Shown: positions 47,635 through 56,815 of the stretch, in pieces
Numbering within the stretch: the stretch's first letter is position 1
Layout of the letters: every line of letters starts with the position of its first letter
From: Liolophura sinensis
Lineage: Eukaryota; Mollusca; Polyplacophora; Chitonida; Chitonidae
Length of the DNA stretch: 64,000 nt
NCBI RefSeq assembly: GCF_032854445.1
Contig: NC_088295.1
Span: forward strand, 19,453,385 to 19,517,384
Direction of reading: 5' to 3'
Position numbers and translations under genes: made by a program
The notes under the pieces: model-generated
Told to the model about the DNA's origin: nothing
What the model saw: the letters and a program-made list of their open reading frames with translations, nothing else
Databases searched by the model: none

Positions 47635-48797
47635 AGGAGAGCATGCAGCAGATTATTGACCAGTTTATGGAGGGACAGGGCGAGTTTGAACAGCAGCAGT
47701 TTGAGCAGCCTCAGTTTCCTGGAGGACGATGTCTAAACTATTCACTAAACACCTCCCCTCCCCCCACCCCCGACTTTTACATCTTATATTTTTGTTCCGA
47801 ATTGCTGCCTGCATTTTTGTACAGTTTTATCTTTAAAAGAAAGAACCTTGTTAATGGCTGTATATTTTGTTTCACCTGGCCAATGGTGTTCTGTTAGATT
47901 TTTTAAGACTCTAGCGTTTATGGACCGATGATGTTCCAGTAATGTGTGCTTTGCTACAGGAAAGCAATGTCCTCTATTTACACCTCTAGAATCTCATTAG
48001 TGTGTGTGAACTGTTTTACGCGGAGGTGTGAAATAATACAGAATATATATTATAATATTTTCTTTCAAAGTGGAAAGTTTTACGCAATTCTAGATTGTTT
48101 ACAGGCAGCAGTGGGCTGATTGGAATTTTAGTCTGTTCATTACAGGTGTGCTGTTCTTTAATTAAGAGGATTTAAGACATGGGTTGTTTCTATTGTTCCA
48201 TCAGCACACGACAATACTCTGAGTATTCGAGTCAATCACTGTTTTGAATAACTATATTATATTCATGGGCTTGCAATACAGACATTTCCTTCATGAGACC
48301 CATTGTGACAAAAGTTGTCACTGAATACTGATTATTACCAATTGGTGAGGAATTTCCCATACTTTGACCATAAGTGACATCCATGGAGAGGATAAAGACT
48401 AGGCCTTCAGCTGGCTTATATATTGGTGTTCTGGAAAATGTTTATTACCTGTATGTGCCACTGGTAACACTGTTGTTCTAAATCAAATATCATTAGATCT
48501 ATATTATTATTATTATATACCACCATGGCTTTAAGACCCTGTCAGTTCTAGCTTACACAGCTCTATATTCTGCATAAGCTATCTAGAAATGTCATTTTAT
48601 GACATGAAGACGTGCTACATTGTCTATGTTGTGCTTGCCCAATAATCCTCTATAGATGTACCTGTAATTGTCAGTAATCTGTCTGGACCTGGTCGTGTCT
48701 CCTTTAGCTTAGATTTACCTTAAATATACCCCAAATTAGTGTAATTGGATCCTTGTAGTATTTCAGCTTTATATTTGTGGACATCTCTTTGAAAAGG

Positions 48798-48803
48798 AAT
48801 AAA
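48798..48803 (+). promoter_or_regulatory. Candidate poly(A) signal AATAAA of gene 1
   Basis: AATAAA about 1.16 kb after the stop codon, in AT-rich sequence and upstream of the SINE fragment. The more likely native end of the transcript. Confidence 0.5.
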
Positions 48804-48860
48804 TGCCTCCTAAACACAAATTGAGATGTTTTACAGCTGTCTGTTATTTCAGGTTAGCTT

Positions 48861-49010
48861 TGAGTTTCAAGTCCAGCTCATGCTGGTTTCCTCTCCGGTC
48901 GTACATTGATGGGAAGATCCTCCAACAACCTTGGGATGATTGTGGGTTTCCCGTCGTATAAGTGAAATATTCTTCAGTATGCCGTAAAAATCAAATGAAA
49001 ATAAAGATTA
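48861..49010 (+). mobile_element. 5'-truncated SINE fragment overlapping the 3' end of gene 1
   Basis: Starts at the B-box-like GTTTCAAGTCCAGCTCATGC and continues with the body (TTGTGGGTTTCCC, CGTATAAGTGAAATATTCTT) and tail shared with the full copies at 53676 and 56117. Diverged and lacking the tRNA head. It contains an AATAAA at 49000-49005. Confidence 0.8.
49000..49005 (+). promoter_or_regulatory. Second candidate poly(A) signal, inside the SINE tail
   Basis: AATAAA formed by the A-rich SINE tail; could give a transcript about 200 nt longer. Confidence 0.35.
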
Positions 49011-49209
49011 TCACATTGAGTGCAATAATGTTATTGAAGGGCTCGCAGTAGAAGCCAATACCAAGTCAGCGTTGAACTTCTCTGAAGGTTTTCCAGAAGA
49101 GTGAGTGACTGCTTGGGGTATAACGTCGTACTTGACAAGTTTTCAGTCATATGAGACAAAGACTCATGAGAGTGCATGTAATGTGCCTCCTTGTTGCAGG
49201 ACGGATTTC

Positions 49210-49380
49210 ACCACTATTTTATTTAGTGCTGCTTCACTGAGACGCCTTACTAAAGGCAAGTAAGCCTCCCCGCCCAAGTCACTACATTGATACGGGTCAA
49301 CCAGTCGTTGCACTATCCCCTTCATGCTGAATTCCATGTAGGGAAGTTACGCTCTACCAACTGTGCTAATGGGGCTGGTA
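49210..49380 (-). mobile_element. Putative second tRNA-derived SINE family, diverged
   Basis: The reverse strand reads CCCCATTAGCACAGTTGG, then TAGAGCGTAACTTCC, an A-box-like tRNA head, followed by body sequence unlike the 53.7-kb family. No clear B box or target duplication. Confidence 0.4.
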
Positions 49381-50445
49381 TTTCCAAAAGACTAAGCGAC
49401 ATCTGTTCTGTAGTGTGATGAACATGTAGTGTGATACCATGCTTGATTCAACACTGCACACTGTTAGAGGTTTTGATGTACCCCTCCTTGTTCGGTCCTA
49501 GATGTCCACAGAAACTCACAAGGTAGCCTCATGTTAGTCTTCATAACAATTTGTACATTTTCTCAGAAGTAAAAATCCGCATTATATGGCTGCAATATTG
49601 CCAAAGTGGCATTCATTCATTAAGAAGATTGGGCACATTTACTTGATGCATGTTATGATGGATCAGGTATATACTCATAAACGGCTTCTCAGTGAAAATC
49701 CTTAATTTAAAAATCTAGAATTTATTTATATATGTACATGTATAACTGCTGTTTTACACCGTACTCTCTGATACTGGGATGTCATTCAGATGACTTTGGC
49801 CAGCCTTGTGGTGGGAGGTAACCAAGTTGAGACCAGGGGAAACCGATAACCATCCACAGGGTGCAGATAAACCTTTCCACATATGACCAGAGATGATGCC
49901 AACACATTCCTGAGTCAATACACAGAAGCTCCTGGTCAATACACAGTGCCAGCACACTGACCACCAGGCCATGGAGGCCATAGAGGCCTCCTAAAAGTTT
50001 AGAAAACTGATGAGAGCTGGATTTCAATCTGCAACCTCACAGACTAGATACTGATCAGCTACAATGAGAAAAGAGTCTAAAGAGAAACGCCGATAGCCCC
50101 ACACTGGATGTGGTGTCCTCAACTAATGGGGTCTCATCACTCCATGCACGATCAAAACATACTTGCGGCTTATAATTTGGATCACCCATTTAAGACTTCA
50201 TGGCTTACGCGACTGGGTAGATTTCAGAGAACTTAAAAACTGCTTGCCAATTTAGATAGCAAATTCAGTGATTATTGAAACCTGAATTACTGAACTAATC
50301 TCATGATGAAGTAGACATCTGATTGCTAACCCAATAGCTCTCCGTTTGCAGTGAATATAGAAGCAAGACTCGGCCAGTGCTGACTGCCATGCTTGCTTCT
50401 CAGTTTATCTCCTTTCCATAAGATAAGAGTTATGTTCAAGTGTAA
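49380..50445. other. Intergenic sequence, no gene seen
   Basis: Between the convergent genes. Apart from a degenerate SINE at 49747-49985 it is unique AT-rich sequence. Confidence 0.6.
49747..49985 (-). mobile_element. Degenerate SINE, same family as 53676
   Basis: Retains GTTTTACACCGTACTC, a GGCCAGC..TGTGGTGGGAGG core, GGGGAAACCGATAACCATCC and the end GGCCATGGAGGCC in the same order as the copy at 56117, with many substitutions. Confidence 0.65.
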
Positions 50446-51735
50446 AGGTAAACCACAACCTCACAAGTTACTGACAAACATGACAACATGTCACATACAG
50501 ATATGCACATCATGCTGATCAAACTGGTGTAGCCCAGGTGAACCACAACCTCACAAGTTACTGACAAACATTCCAACATGTCACATACTGATAGCATATC
50601 ATACTGATCAAATGGGTGTAGCCCAGGTGAACCACAACCTCGCAAGTTACTGACAAACATTCCAACATGTCACATACAGGTATGCATATCATACTGATCA
50701 AACTGGTGTAGCCCAGGTGAACCACAACCTCACAAGTTACTGACAAACATTCCAACATGTCACATACAGATATGCACATCATACTGATCAAACTGGTGTA
50801 GCCCAGGTGAACCACAACCTCACAAGTTACTGACAAACATTCCAACATGTCACATACTGATATGCACATCATGCTGATCAAACTGGTGTAGCTCAGGTGA
50901 ACAACAACCTCACAAGTTACTGACAAACATTCCAACATGTCACATACTGATATGCACATCATGTGATCAAACTGGTGTAGCCCAGGTAAACCACAACCTC
51001 GCAAGTTACTGACAAACATTCAACATGTCACATACAGGTACGCACATCATACTGATCAAACTGGTGTAGCCCAGGTGAACCACAACCTCACAAGTTACTG
51101 ACAAACATTCCAACATGTCACATACAGATATGCACATCATGCTGATCAAACTGGTGTAGCCCAGGTGAACCACAACCTCACAAGTTACTGACAAACATTC
51201 CAACATGTCACATACAGATATGCATATCATGCTGATCAAAACTGGTGTAGCCCAGGTGAACCACAACCTCACAAGTTACTGACAAACATTCCAACATGTC
51301 ACATACAGATATGCATATCATACTGATCAAATGGGTGTAGCCCAGGTGAACCACAACCTCGCAAGTTACTGACAAACATTCCAACATGTCACATACAGGT
51401 ATGCATATCATACTGATCAAACTGGTGTAGCCCAGGTGAACCACAACCTCACAAGTTACTGACAAACATTGATAATGCACATCATGGTGATCAAACATGT
51501 TGTAGCCCAGGTAAACCACAACCTCGCAAGTTACTGACAAACATTCCAACATGTCACATACAGATATGCACATCATGCTGATCAAACTGGTGTAGCCCAG
51601 GTGAACCACAACCTCGCAAGTTACTGACAACATTCCAACATGTCACATACAGGTATGCACATCATCCTGATCAAACTGGTGTAGCTCAGGTGAACCACAA
51701 CCTCATAACTTACTGACAAACATTCCAAGAATGGC
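50446..51735 (+). repeat. 90-bp satellite, about 14 copies
   Basis: The unit contains CCACAACCTCACAAGTTACT, GACAAACATTCCAACATGTC, ACATACAGATATGCACATCA and CTGATCAAACTGGTGTAGCC. The period is 89-90 bp with occasional single-base indels and one shortened copy near 51470. Because 90 is a multiple of 3, reverse-strand frames stay open for 70-150 codons; this is a by-product. Confidence 0.92.
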
Positions 51736-51881
51736 TTCGAGTCTACTTTGTAATGTAAAATCACCATTGGTGGTGCATCTCCTCAAACAACAATTATTTT
51801 AAAACAAACAACAATGTAACACAAACTACATCTTTCTTTACATGTAATTAACTTATAAAGCACTGTCTCCATTGGAAAATG
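51736..51881. other. Short spacer, nothing seen
   Basis: AT-rich sequence between the satellite and the poly(A) signal of gene 2. Confidence 0.5.
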
Positions 51882-51887
51882 TTTATT
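51882..51887 (-). promoter_or_regulatory. Candidate poly(A) signal AATAAA of gene 2
   Basis: TTTATT on the plus strand, i.e. AATAAA on the reverse strand, about 825 nt after the stop codon. Confidence 0.4.
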
Positions 51888-52712
51888 GCAGCTGCAAAGA
51901 AAATTACTAAAGAAATGACACTAGTTTGGTTATAACACAGAGCAAAGTTAATGCACAAAATGTTCTTCAATTAAAGCATTCCTTGACATCCTTGCTAGTT
52001 TTGTCCACAGAAAACATGCTGCAGTCCAAGATAATTGAAGTTCTGGTACCATTCATCACCATTTAACAATCTTTAACAATATTTGAAACTGTAATCTTAA
52101 GAAGTATACATATATCAGACCTGGTTAAAAATGTTTATAAAGTTGAACATTAAAATAAAATTGGTACAAATACTTTGTTATATGGAAGAGCATCCTTAAA
52201 ATTCATTACTGAAAAAGTCAAAAGACAAAAAAGAAAACAAAAATCTGGATAAGGCTTGTAACGTGATCACAGTCATATTTAAGTTCAGCTTCATGCAATG
52301 CAAGATGCAAGGGCCACTTATAAAAAAGTGTTTAACATCATCTCATGAAGTCCCAATACAAACTGTACATTTTCAAGGGAAACTACACAAAATGTTTTGA
52401 GAGTGAACGTTGAATAGCTAGTATTAAATGACATGATAGTATGAGACTTTTGTGCATGATTGGTATTTGTCTTGATGAGAGAAAAAAGAAACTGCTCTGG
52501 AAAAAATTACACTTTATCTTAGTAACACCTTATGCACTTTGTGATCTTTGAACTTGATCACGACCTAACTGTAAAATGAAAACAGACAAATCATAAGAAA
52601 AAAAATATATAAAAATAAGAATTATATAAAAATATGAATACATAAATAAGTGAAAAACCAGATCACACACTAGCTGCATATTCTGGGCATTGGTCACAAG
52701 CTTTATCATTCT
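51888..52712 (-). other. 3' untranslated region of gene 2
   Basis: AT-rich, no open frame of note; lies between the TAA at 52713-52715 and the candidate poly(A) signal. Confidence 0.45.
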
Positions 52713-52801
52713 TTAACTGGTCTGGTTGCGAGTTCTGCAATCCAAGGGGAGATCACTCTGGGATATCACTGCAATCTGATTCCTTAATGTCTTCACTTCA
52801 G
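52713..52801 (-). CDS. Gene 2 last exon: end of coiled coil
   Basis: On the reverse strand, acceptor TGTATGTTGACAG|CT opens in phase 1 only (the other two phases stop at once). It encodes (A)-E-V-K-T-L-R-N-Q-I-A-V-I-S-Q-S-D, then L-P-L-D-C-R-T-R-N-Q-T-S and TAA. E-V-K-T-L-R-N-Q-I continues the heptad pattern of the preceding exon. Confidence 0.6.
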
Positions 52802-53397
52802 CTGTCAACATACAAATCAGCATGTCTGCATGATAACCTCGTACTAATTCAGCAAATCCATGAACCACACATTGATTAACTTGAACTTAAACATACAGAA
52901 ATTTGCTTCATCCAGAACATGATTGTTTATTGTGATTTTCCTAAAAGTGCAGTTGCACAAAAGGATGGCCATATGCTCTCACCTGTTGAGAGGAATTGTA
53001 GACTAAGTTTTTTATGTCAAAATAATTATACAAGAAAGCTTTGAACAGACAAACCATAACCATTAGCCTGTCCTATATCTTTACACCTGGTGACTGAAAT
53101 TCAAAACCTCATGCTGAGAAGTCCATTCAATTCAAACACCAAGGGTTTATTAAAGGGTTTATTACTTTTTCCTGCCCAATGGCAGATTGGGTCCAAGCTG
53201 GACTGGTCATTGTTCTCTCATAATACATAAGTACTACATTACCAGATTGCCCATACATCACTATCACAAGGCAGAATTGAACACAGGGCTACAGAGCTTA
53301 GGCCCGTCTTACTTTAGGCGTAATACGCTCTTGATGCGCCATAGTATAAGACTTCAAGGGAGGACACAAGAGTTTGTAGTTCACAGATTAACCTTAC
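52802..53397 (-). other. Last intron of gene 2
   Basis: Unique sequence, nothing else seen. Confidence 0.5.
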
Positions 53398-53482
53398 CTA
53401 ATAGTGATGTCACACTAGACTGTAGCTCAGTCCTTTTCTCGGATTTCATCCAACAGTTGAAGTTTTAACTTCTTAATCTCTT
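53398..53482 (-). CDS. Gene 2 penultimate exon: coiled coil, apparent one-base insertion
   Basis: Acceptor TTTATTTAACAG|AA and donor ATTAG|GTAAGG. Phase-1 entry gives E-E-I-K-K-L-K-L-Q-L-L-D-E-I-R-E-K-D and then an in-frame TGA. The +1 frame beyond it reads E-L-Q-S-S-V-T-S-L-L and reaches the donor in phase 1, as the next exon needs. At 85 nt the exon is one base too long to be phase-symmetric. Both facts point to a one-base insertion within AAAGGACTGAG. If the sequence is right, this is instead a terminal exon ending at TGA. Confidence 0.55.
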
Positions 53483-53675
53483 CTGTTAAATAAAGCCACA
53501 AGTATATGTAGACACAAGCACATGTACTCGATGTGAAGTGGCAATTTTTCCATAAAACCAATAGTCGATACAGGGTACTTAGTTAGCTGTGACAAAAAAG
53601 ATCTATCATTAAAGTCACTCAGTATGTCTACCTCGCCGCCAGTCAAATCTTTCACATCATATCTTTTAACGTTGG

Positions 53676-53943
53676 GGGCCTCCGTGGCTCAGTTGGTTAG
53701 AGCGCTAGCACAGCGTAATGACCCAGGAGTCTCCCACCATTGCAGTCGCTGTGAGTTCAAGTCCAGCTCATGCTGGCTTCCTCTCTGGCTGTACGTGGGA
53801 AGGTCTGCCAGGAACTTGCGGATGGTTGTGGGTTTCCCCCGGGCTCTGCCCGGTTTCCACCCACCATAATGCTGACCGCCATCGTATAAGTGAAATATTC
53901 TTGAGCACGGCATAAAACATCAATAAAATAAATAAATAAATAA
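53676..53943 (+). mobile_element. Full-length tRNA-derived SINE with 15-bp target duplication
   Basis: Begins GGGCCTCCGTGGCTCAG with an A-box-like TGGCTCAGTTGGTTAGAGC and a B-box-like GAGTTCAAGTCC, then a conserved body (GTGGGTTTCCCCCGGGCTC, ACCATAATGCTGACCGCC, GTATAAGTGAAATATTCTTG) and an (AATA)n tail. The flanks ATCTTTTAACGTTGG at 53661-53675 and 53944-53958 are identical, so insertion was recent. Non-autonomous; mobilisation by a LINE is assumed from the SINE class. Confidence 0.93.
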
Positions 53944-54324
53944 ATCTTTTAACGTTGGCAATGCACTTAAAGAGGCACCTGAGAGCCAGATGACATGGAC
54001 ATTTTGCATATGTCAAGGATGTTGTATATTTGCATCTGTTTTAACATAAAAACAATATTCACTTCACTTCATATCGAAACATTTTCCCTTTTCGATGTAC
54101 AAATTTAATTATGAAATTGAGCCTTTTTAAATTAAATCACCTTGCAAATTTTGAAACTCACTCTTACCTTTCTGAGTATTTCTCTCTGTGCAAAGGCTCC
54201 TCAAAATTCTGTTATGACATCTCTGTGACCACATCAAAATACGTAGTGTATCTGACAACACAAAAGCAGAACCAAAGAAAATATACTTCATACCTGACAG
54301 AAGATAATCTAGAACAAAAAAGGT

Positions 54325-55200
54325 GTATGTAAGTGTGGCAGAAACTTGTAGTTGTAGAAACCCCTCAATAGTTGTTAACCACTGCCGTGTAAGGTGTATG
54401 TAAGTGTGGCAGAAACTTGTAGTTGCAGAAACCCCTGAATAGTTGTTGACCTCTGCCGTGTAAGGTGTATCCAAGTGTCACAGAAATTTGTAGTTGCCAA
54501 AACCCCTGAATAGTTGTTGACCTCTGCCGGGTAAGGTGTATGTAAGTGTGGCAGAAACTTGTAGTTGCCAAAACCCCTGAATAGTTGTTGACCTCTGCCG
54601 TGTAAGGTGTACGTAAGTGTGGCAGAAACCCCTGAATAGTTGTTGACCTCTGTCGTGTAAGGTGTATGTAAGTGTGGCAGAAACCCCTGAATAGCTGTTG
54701 ACCTCTGCGGTGTAAGGTGTATGTAAGTGTGGCAGAAACTTGTAGTTGCAGAAATCCCCGAATAGATGTTGACCTCTGTGGTGTAAGGTGTATGTAAGTG
54801 TGGCAGAAACTCGTAGTTGCAGAAACCCCCGAATAGATGTTGACCTCTATGGTGTAAGGTGTATGTAGGTGTGGCAGAAACTTGTAGTTGCAGAAATCCC
54901 TGAATAGATGTTGACCTCTGTGGTGTAAGGTGTATGTAAGTGTGGCAGAAACTTGTAGTTGCAGAAACCCCCGAATAGATGTTGACCTCTGTGGTGTAAG
55001 GTGTATGTAAGTGTGGCAGAAACCCCTGAATAGTTGTTGACCTCTGCGGTGTAAGGTGTATGTAAGTGTGGCAGAAACCCCTGAATAGTTGTTGACCTCT
55101 GCGGTGTAAGGTGTATGTAAGTGTTGCAGAAACTTGTAGTTGCAGAAACCCCCGAATAGTTGTTGACCTCTGTGGTGTAAAGTGTATGTAAGTGTGGCCA
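54325..55200 (+). repeat. 54/71-bp tandem repeat, about 13 copies
   Basis: The unit contains GTAAGGTGTATGTAAGTGTG and GCAGAAACTTGTAGTTGCAG, then AAACCCCTGAATAGTTGTTG and ACCTCTGCCGT. Some copies lack the CTTGTAGTTGCAGAAA part and are about 17-18 bp shorter. A 278-codon reverse-strand open frame runs through it but has no splice or compositional support. Confidence 0.9.
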
Positions 55201-55439
55201 AAATTACAGCTACTAAAATTGAAAAGGAAAAGGCAGAAAACCAGAACTTAAAAAAAGGGAGGGTTAGATGAAGGGACTAAATACAAAGTGGATGCACAAT
55301 GTGCATAATTAACCATTATGATACTGATGACCTAACATACAAGTACTTCCACAGCCTAATAGATTTGGCTATGGCCTCACTCCTGCCACAGCCAATCAAA
55401 ATTCATCACCCAGTGTCGCTTGTGTATTAAGTCAGGGTA

Positions 55440-55560
55440 TCTAGTTAAAGGTAGTGGTTTTCTCCAGGCTCTGCCCTGTTCACTACAACCATAAACCTGA
55501 CTGATGTCAGATATTACAGTGAAATATTCTTGAGTATGGTGGCAAACTCCAGTCAAACAA
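55440..55560 (+). mobile_element. SINE 3' fragment, degenerate
   Basis: Shares GTTTTCTCCAGGCTCTGCCC and AGTGAAATATTCTTGAGTAT with the SINE body and tail; the head is missing. Confidence 0.6.
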
Positions 55561-55876
55561 ATACATACTGTATTTCACCTCAAGTTTGGTTGATTAAAAT
55601 CCACTTTTAAAAGAAAAATAAAGGCCTTAATTTTTTTCTGATACTTGTAAAACATTAATTAAATTTCATAAAAACTTTTAAATGTCCATATAAGGTGGAT
55701 GAATAATTCGGAATCAAGCAAAATGTGTCATTTGAAAAATATTTCACTTTAGGTGAAATACGGTACAAGTGTGTTCAGCACCTCTAGTGGGATGAGTTGA
55801 TGCAAGCTGTGAAAGAAGAGTAACATTACTGCTGACGAAACACCCTTCTGATTAATACAAGAAGGCTAAAACCCAC

Positions 55877-56074
55877 CGTTACTATTATCATTGACACCAC
55901 CTGTGTTGGAGAGCTGTGGTGAGGTTATCTGGCCCTGGCCAGACTTGCTGTGGGATGGTCCTCTGCTCTCCTTCACACAGGAATCATTAACAATGTCTGG
56001 AGAGTCCAGGTCAAGCACCTGCTCCAGAGTTGCCTTCCCTCCTGTAGACAGCCGTATCACTGTAACTTCCATTA
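55877..56074 (-). CDS. Gene 2 third exon in window, about 61-66 codons
   Basis: Open in phase 1 on the reverse strand from either of two weak acceptors, CTTGTAAG|TA (start 56074) or AGTTACAG|TG (start 56059), which differ by 15 nt and are both in frame. The donor is AACG|GTGGGT at 55877. It encodes V-I-R-L-S-T-G-G-K-A-T-L-E-Q-V-L-D-L-D-S-P-D-I-V, then a Ser/Gly/Gln-rich end. The phase fits both neighbours. Acceptors are poor, so boundaries are uncertain. Confidence 0.5.
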
Positions 56075-56815
56075 CTTACAAGACATATTAAATCCCTCAT
56101 ATGCAACACATGTTTAGGTTATTTATTTATTTATTTGATTGGTGTTTTACGCCGTACTCAAGAATATTTCACTTATACGACTGCGGCCAGCATTATGGTG
56201 GGTGGAAACCGAGCAGAGCCCGGGGGAAACCCACGACCATCCGCAGGTTCCTGGCAGACCTTCCCACATACGGCCAGAAAGGAAGCCAGCATGAGCTGGA
56301 CTTGAACTCACAGCAACTGCATTGGTGAGAGACTCCTGGGTCATTACGCTGCGCTAGCGAGGTAACCAACTGAGCCACGGAGGCCCCCACATGTTTATGA
56401 TACAAGAATATTATACATACAAAATAATATACAGCAACCTAATTTCATGGGACAACATACTTCACCCATGTGCAAGCTTAAAAAGAGGGAGATGGGCATT
56501 TGGGGGGGGGGGGAGGGTAAGGTTGAACACTGCAGTCTAACTTTCCACTGTGGTGATATTTTCCTTTAAAAGACTGCAGTCAATTGGGAACTCTTCTAAT
56601 GCAATTTCAACAGCCACTTTCAAATTGACACTTTCTTTGAATAAGTAAGTGATTAGTGGAACTATGGTTTGACAGGAGACTGGATACAGGCTTGCATTTC
56701 TCTTGCCATTCAGTACCCATATCGTTTTTGCTTTAAGCAGATCTAAAATGTAGCTTGAGCTGTAAGTCAGTGCACAGCGACATATGTCCATATACAGGAT
56801 CAAGGAGTGACATAC
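56075..56815 (-). other. Intron of gene 2 with a SINE
   Basis: Contains the SINE at 56117-56387 and a 12-base G run near 56502-56513; otherwise unique. Confidence 0.5.
56117..56387 (-). mobile_element. Full-length tRNA-derived SINE with 10-bp target duplication
   Basis: Same family as 53676 but on the opposite strand: A-box-like TGGCTCAGTTGGTTACC, B-box-like GAGTTCAAGTCC, the same body, and an (AAATA)n tail at the low-coordinate end. Flanked by CACATGTTTA at 56107-56116 and 56388-56397. Confidence 0.92.

Larger units (their letters stand above)
1..49005 (+). other. Gene 1: 3' part of a giant ankyrin-type gene (19 exons)
   Basis: Gene-level entry. Nineteen exons can be linked on this strand; all 18 junctions split a Gly, Glu, Asp, Ala or Val codon after its first base (phase 1), and most donors read AG|GT. 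About 26.6 kb of coding sequence (about 8,870 residues) lies in the window and the 5' end lies outside it. The ankyrin call rests on three things: a very long acidic tail with single multi-kilobase exons, as known for giant ankyrins of flies, nematodes and vertebrates; tail-type segments combining a DG turn with Arg/Lys/Val/Thr-rich strands in the exons at 2761, 21018 and 47519; and short C-terminal exons of the kind seen in ankyrin tails. The defining domains (ankyrin repeats, ZU5, UPA, death domain) are not in the window. A MAP1/futsch-like protein is the main alternative, but no MAP1 light-chain homology is visible. Confidence 0.68.
47635..49005 (+). other. 3' untranslated region of gene 1
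   Basis: Non-coding apart from the possible extension at its start. A C-rich run (CCCCTCCCCCCACCCCC) lies near 47756-47773. Candidate poly(A) signals are listed separately. Confidence 0.55.
53483..55876 (-). other. Intron of gene 2 with SINE and tandem repeat
   Basis: Holds the SINE at 53676-53943, the 54/71-bp tandem repeat at 54325-55200 and a SINE tail fragment at 55440-55560; the remainder is AT-rich unique sequence. Confidence 0.55.

Noticed and set aside
50436-51633. Reverse-strand open frames of 74-153 codons with a Cys-rich 30-aa repeat
   Set aside because: By-product of the 90-bp satellite, whose period is a multiple of 3; frames are lost wherever the period slips.
54365-55201. 278-codon reverse-strand open frame with a His/Tyr-rich repeat
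   Set aside because: Reading through the 54/71-bp repeat in an intron of gene 2; no splice sites bring it into the gene's phase and the composition is unlike gene 2.
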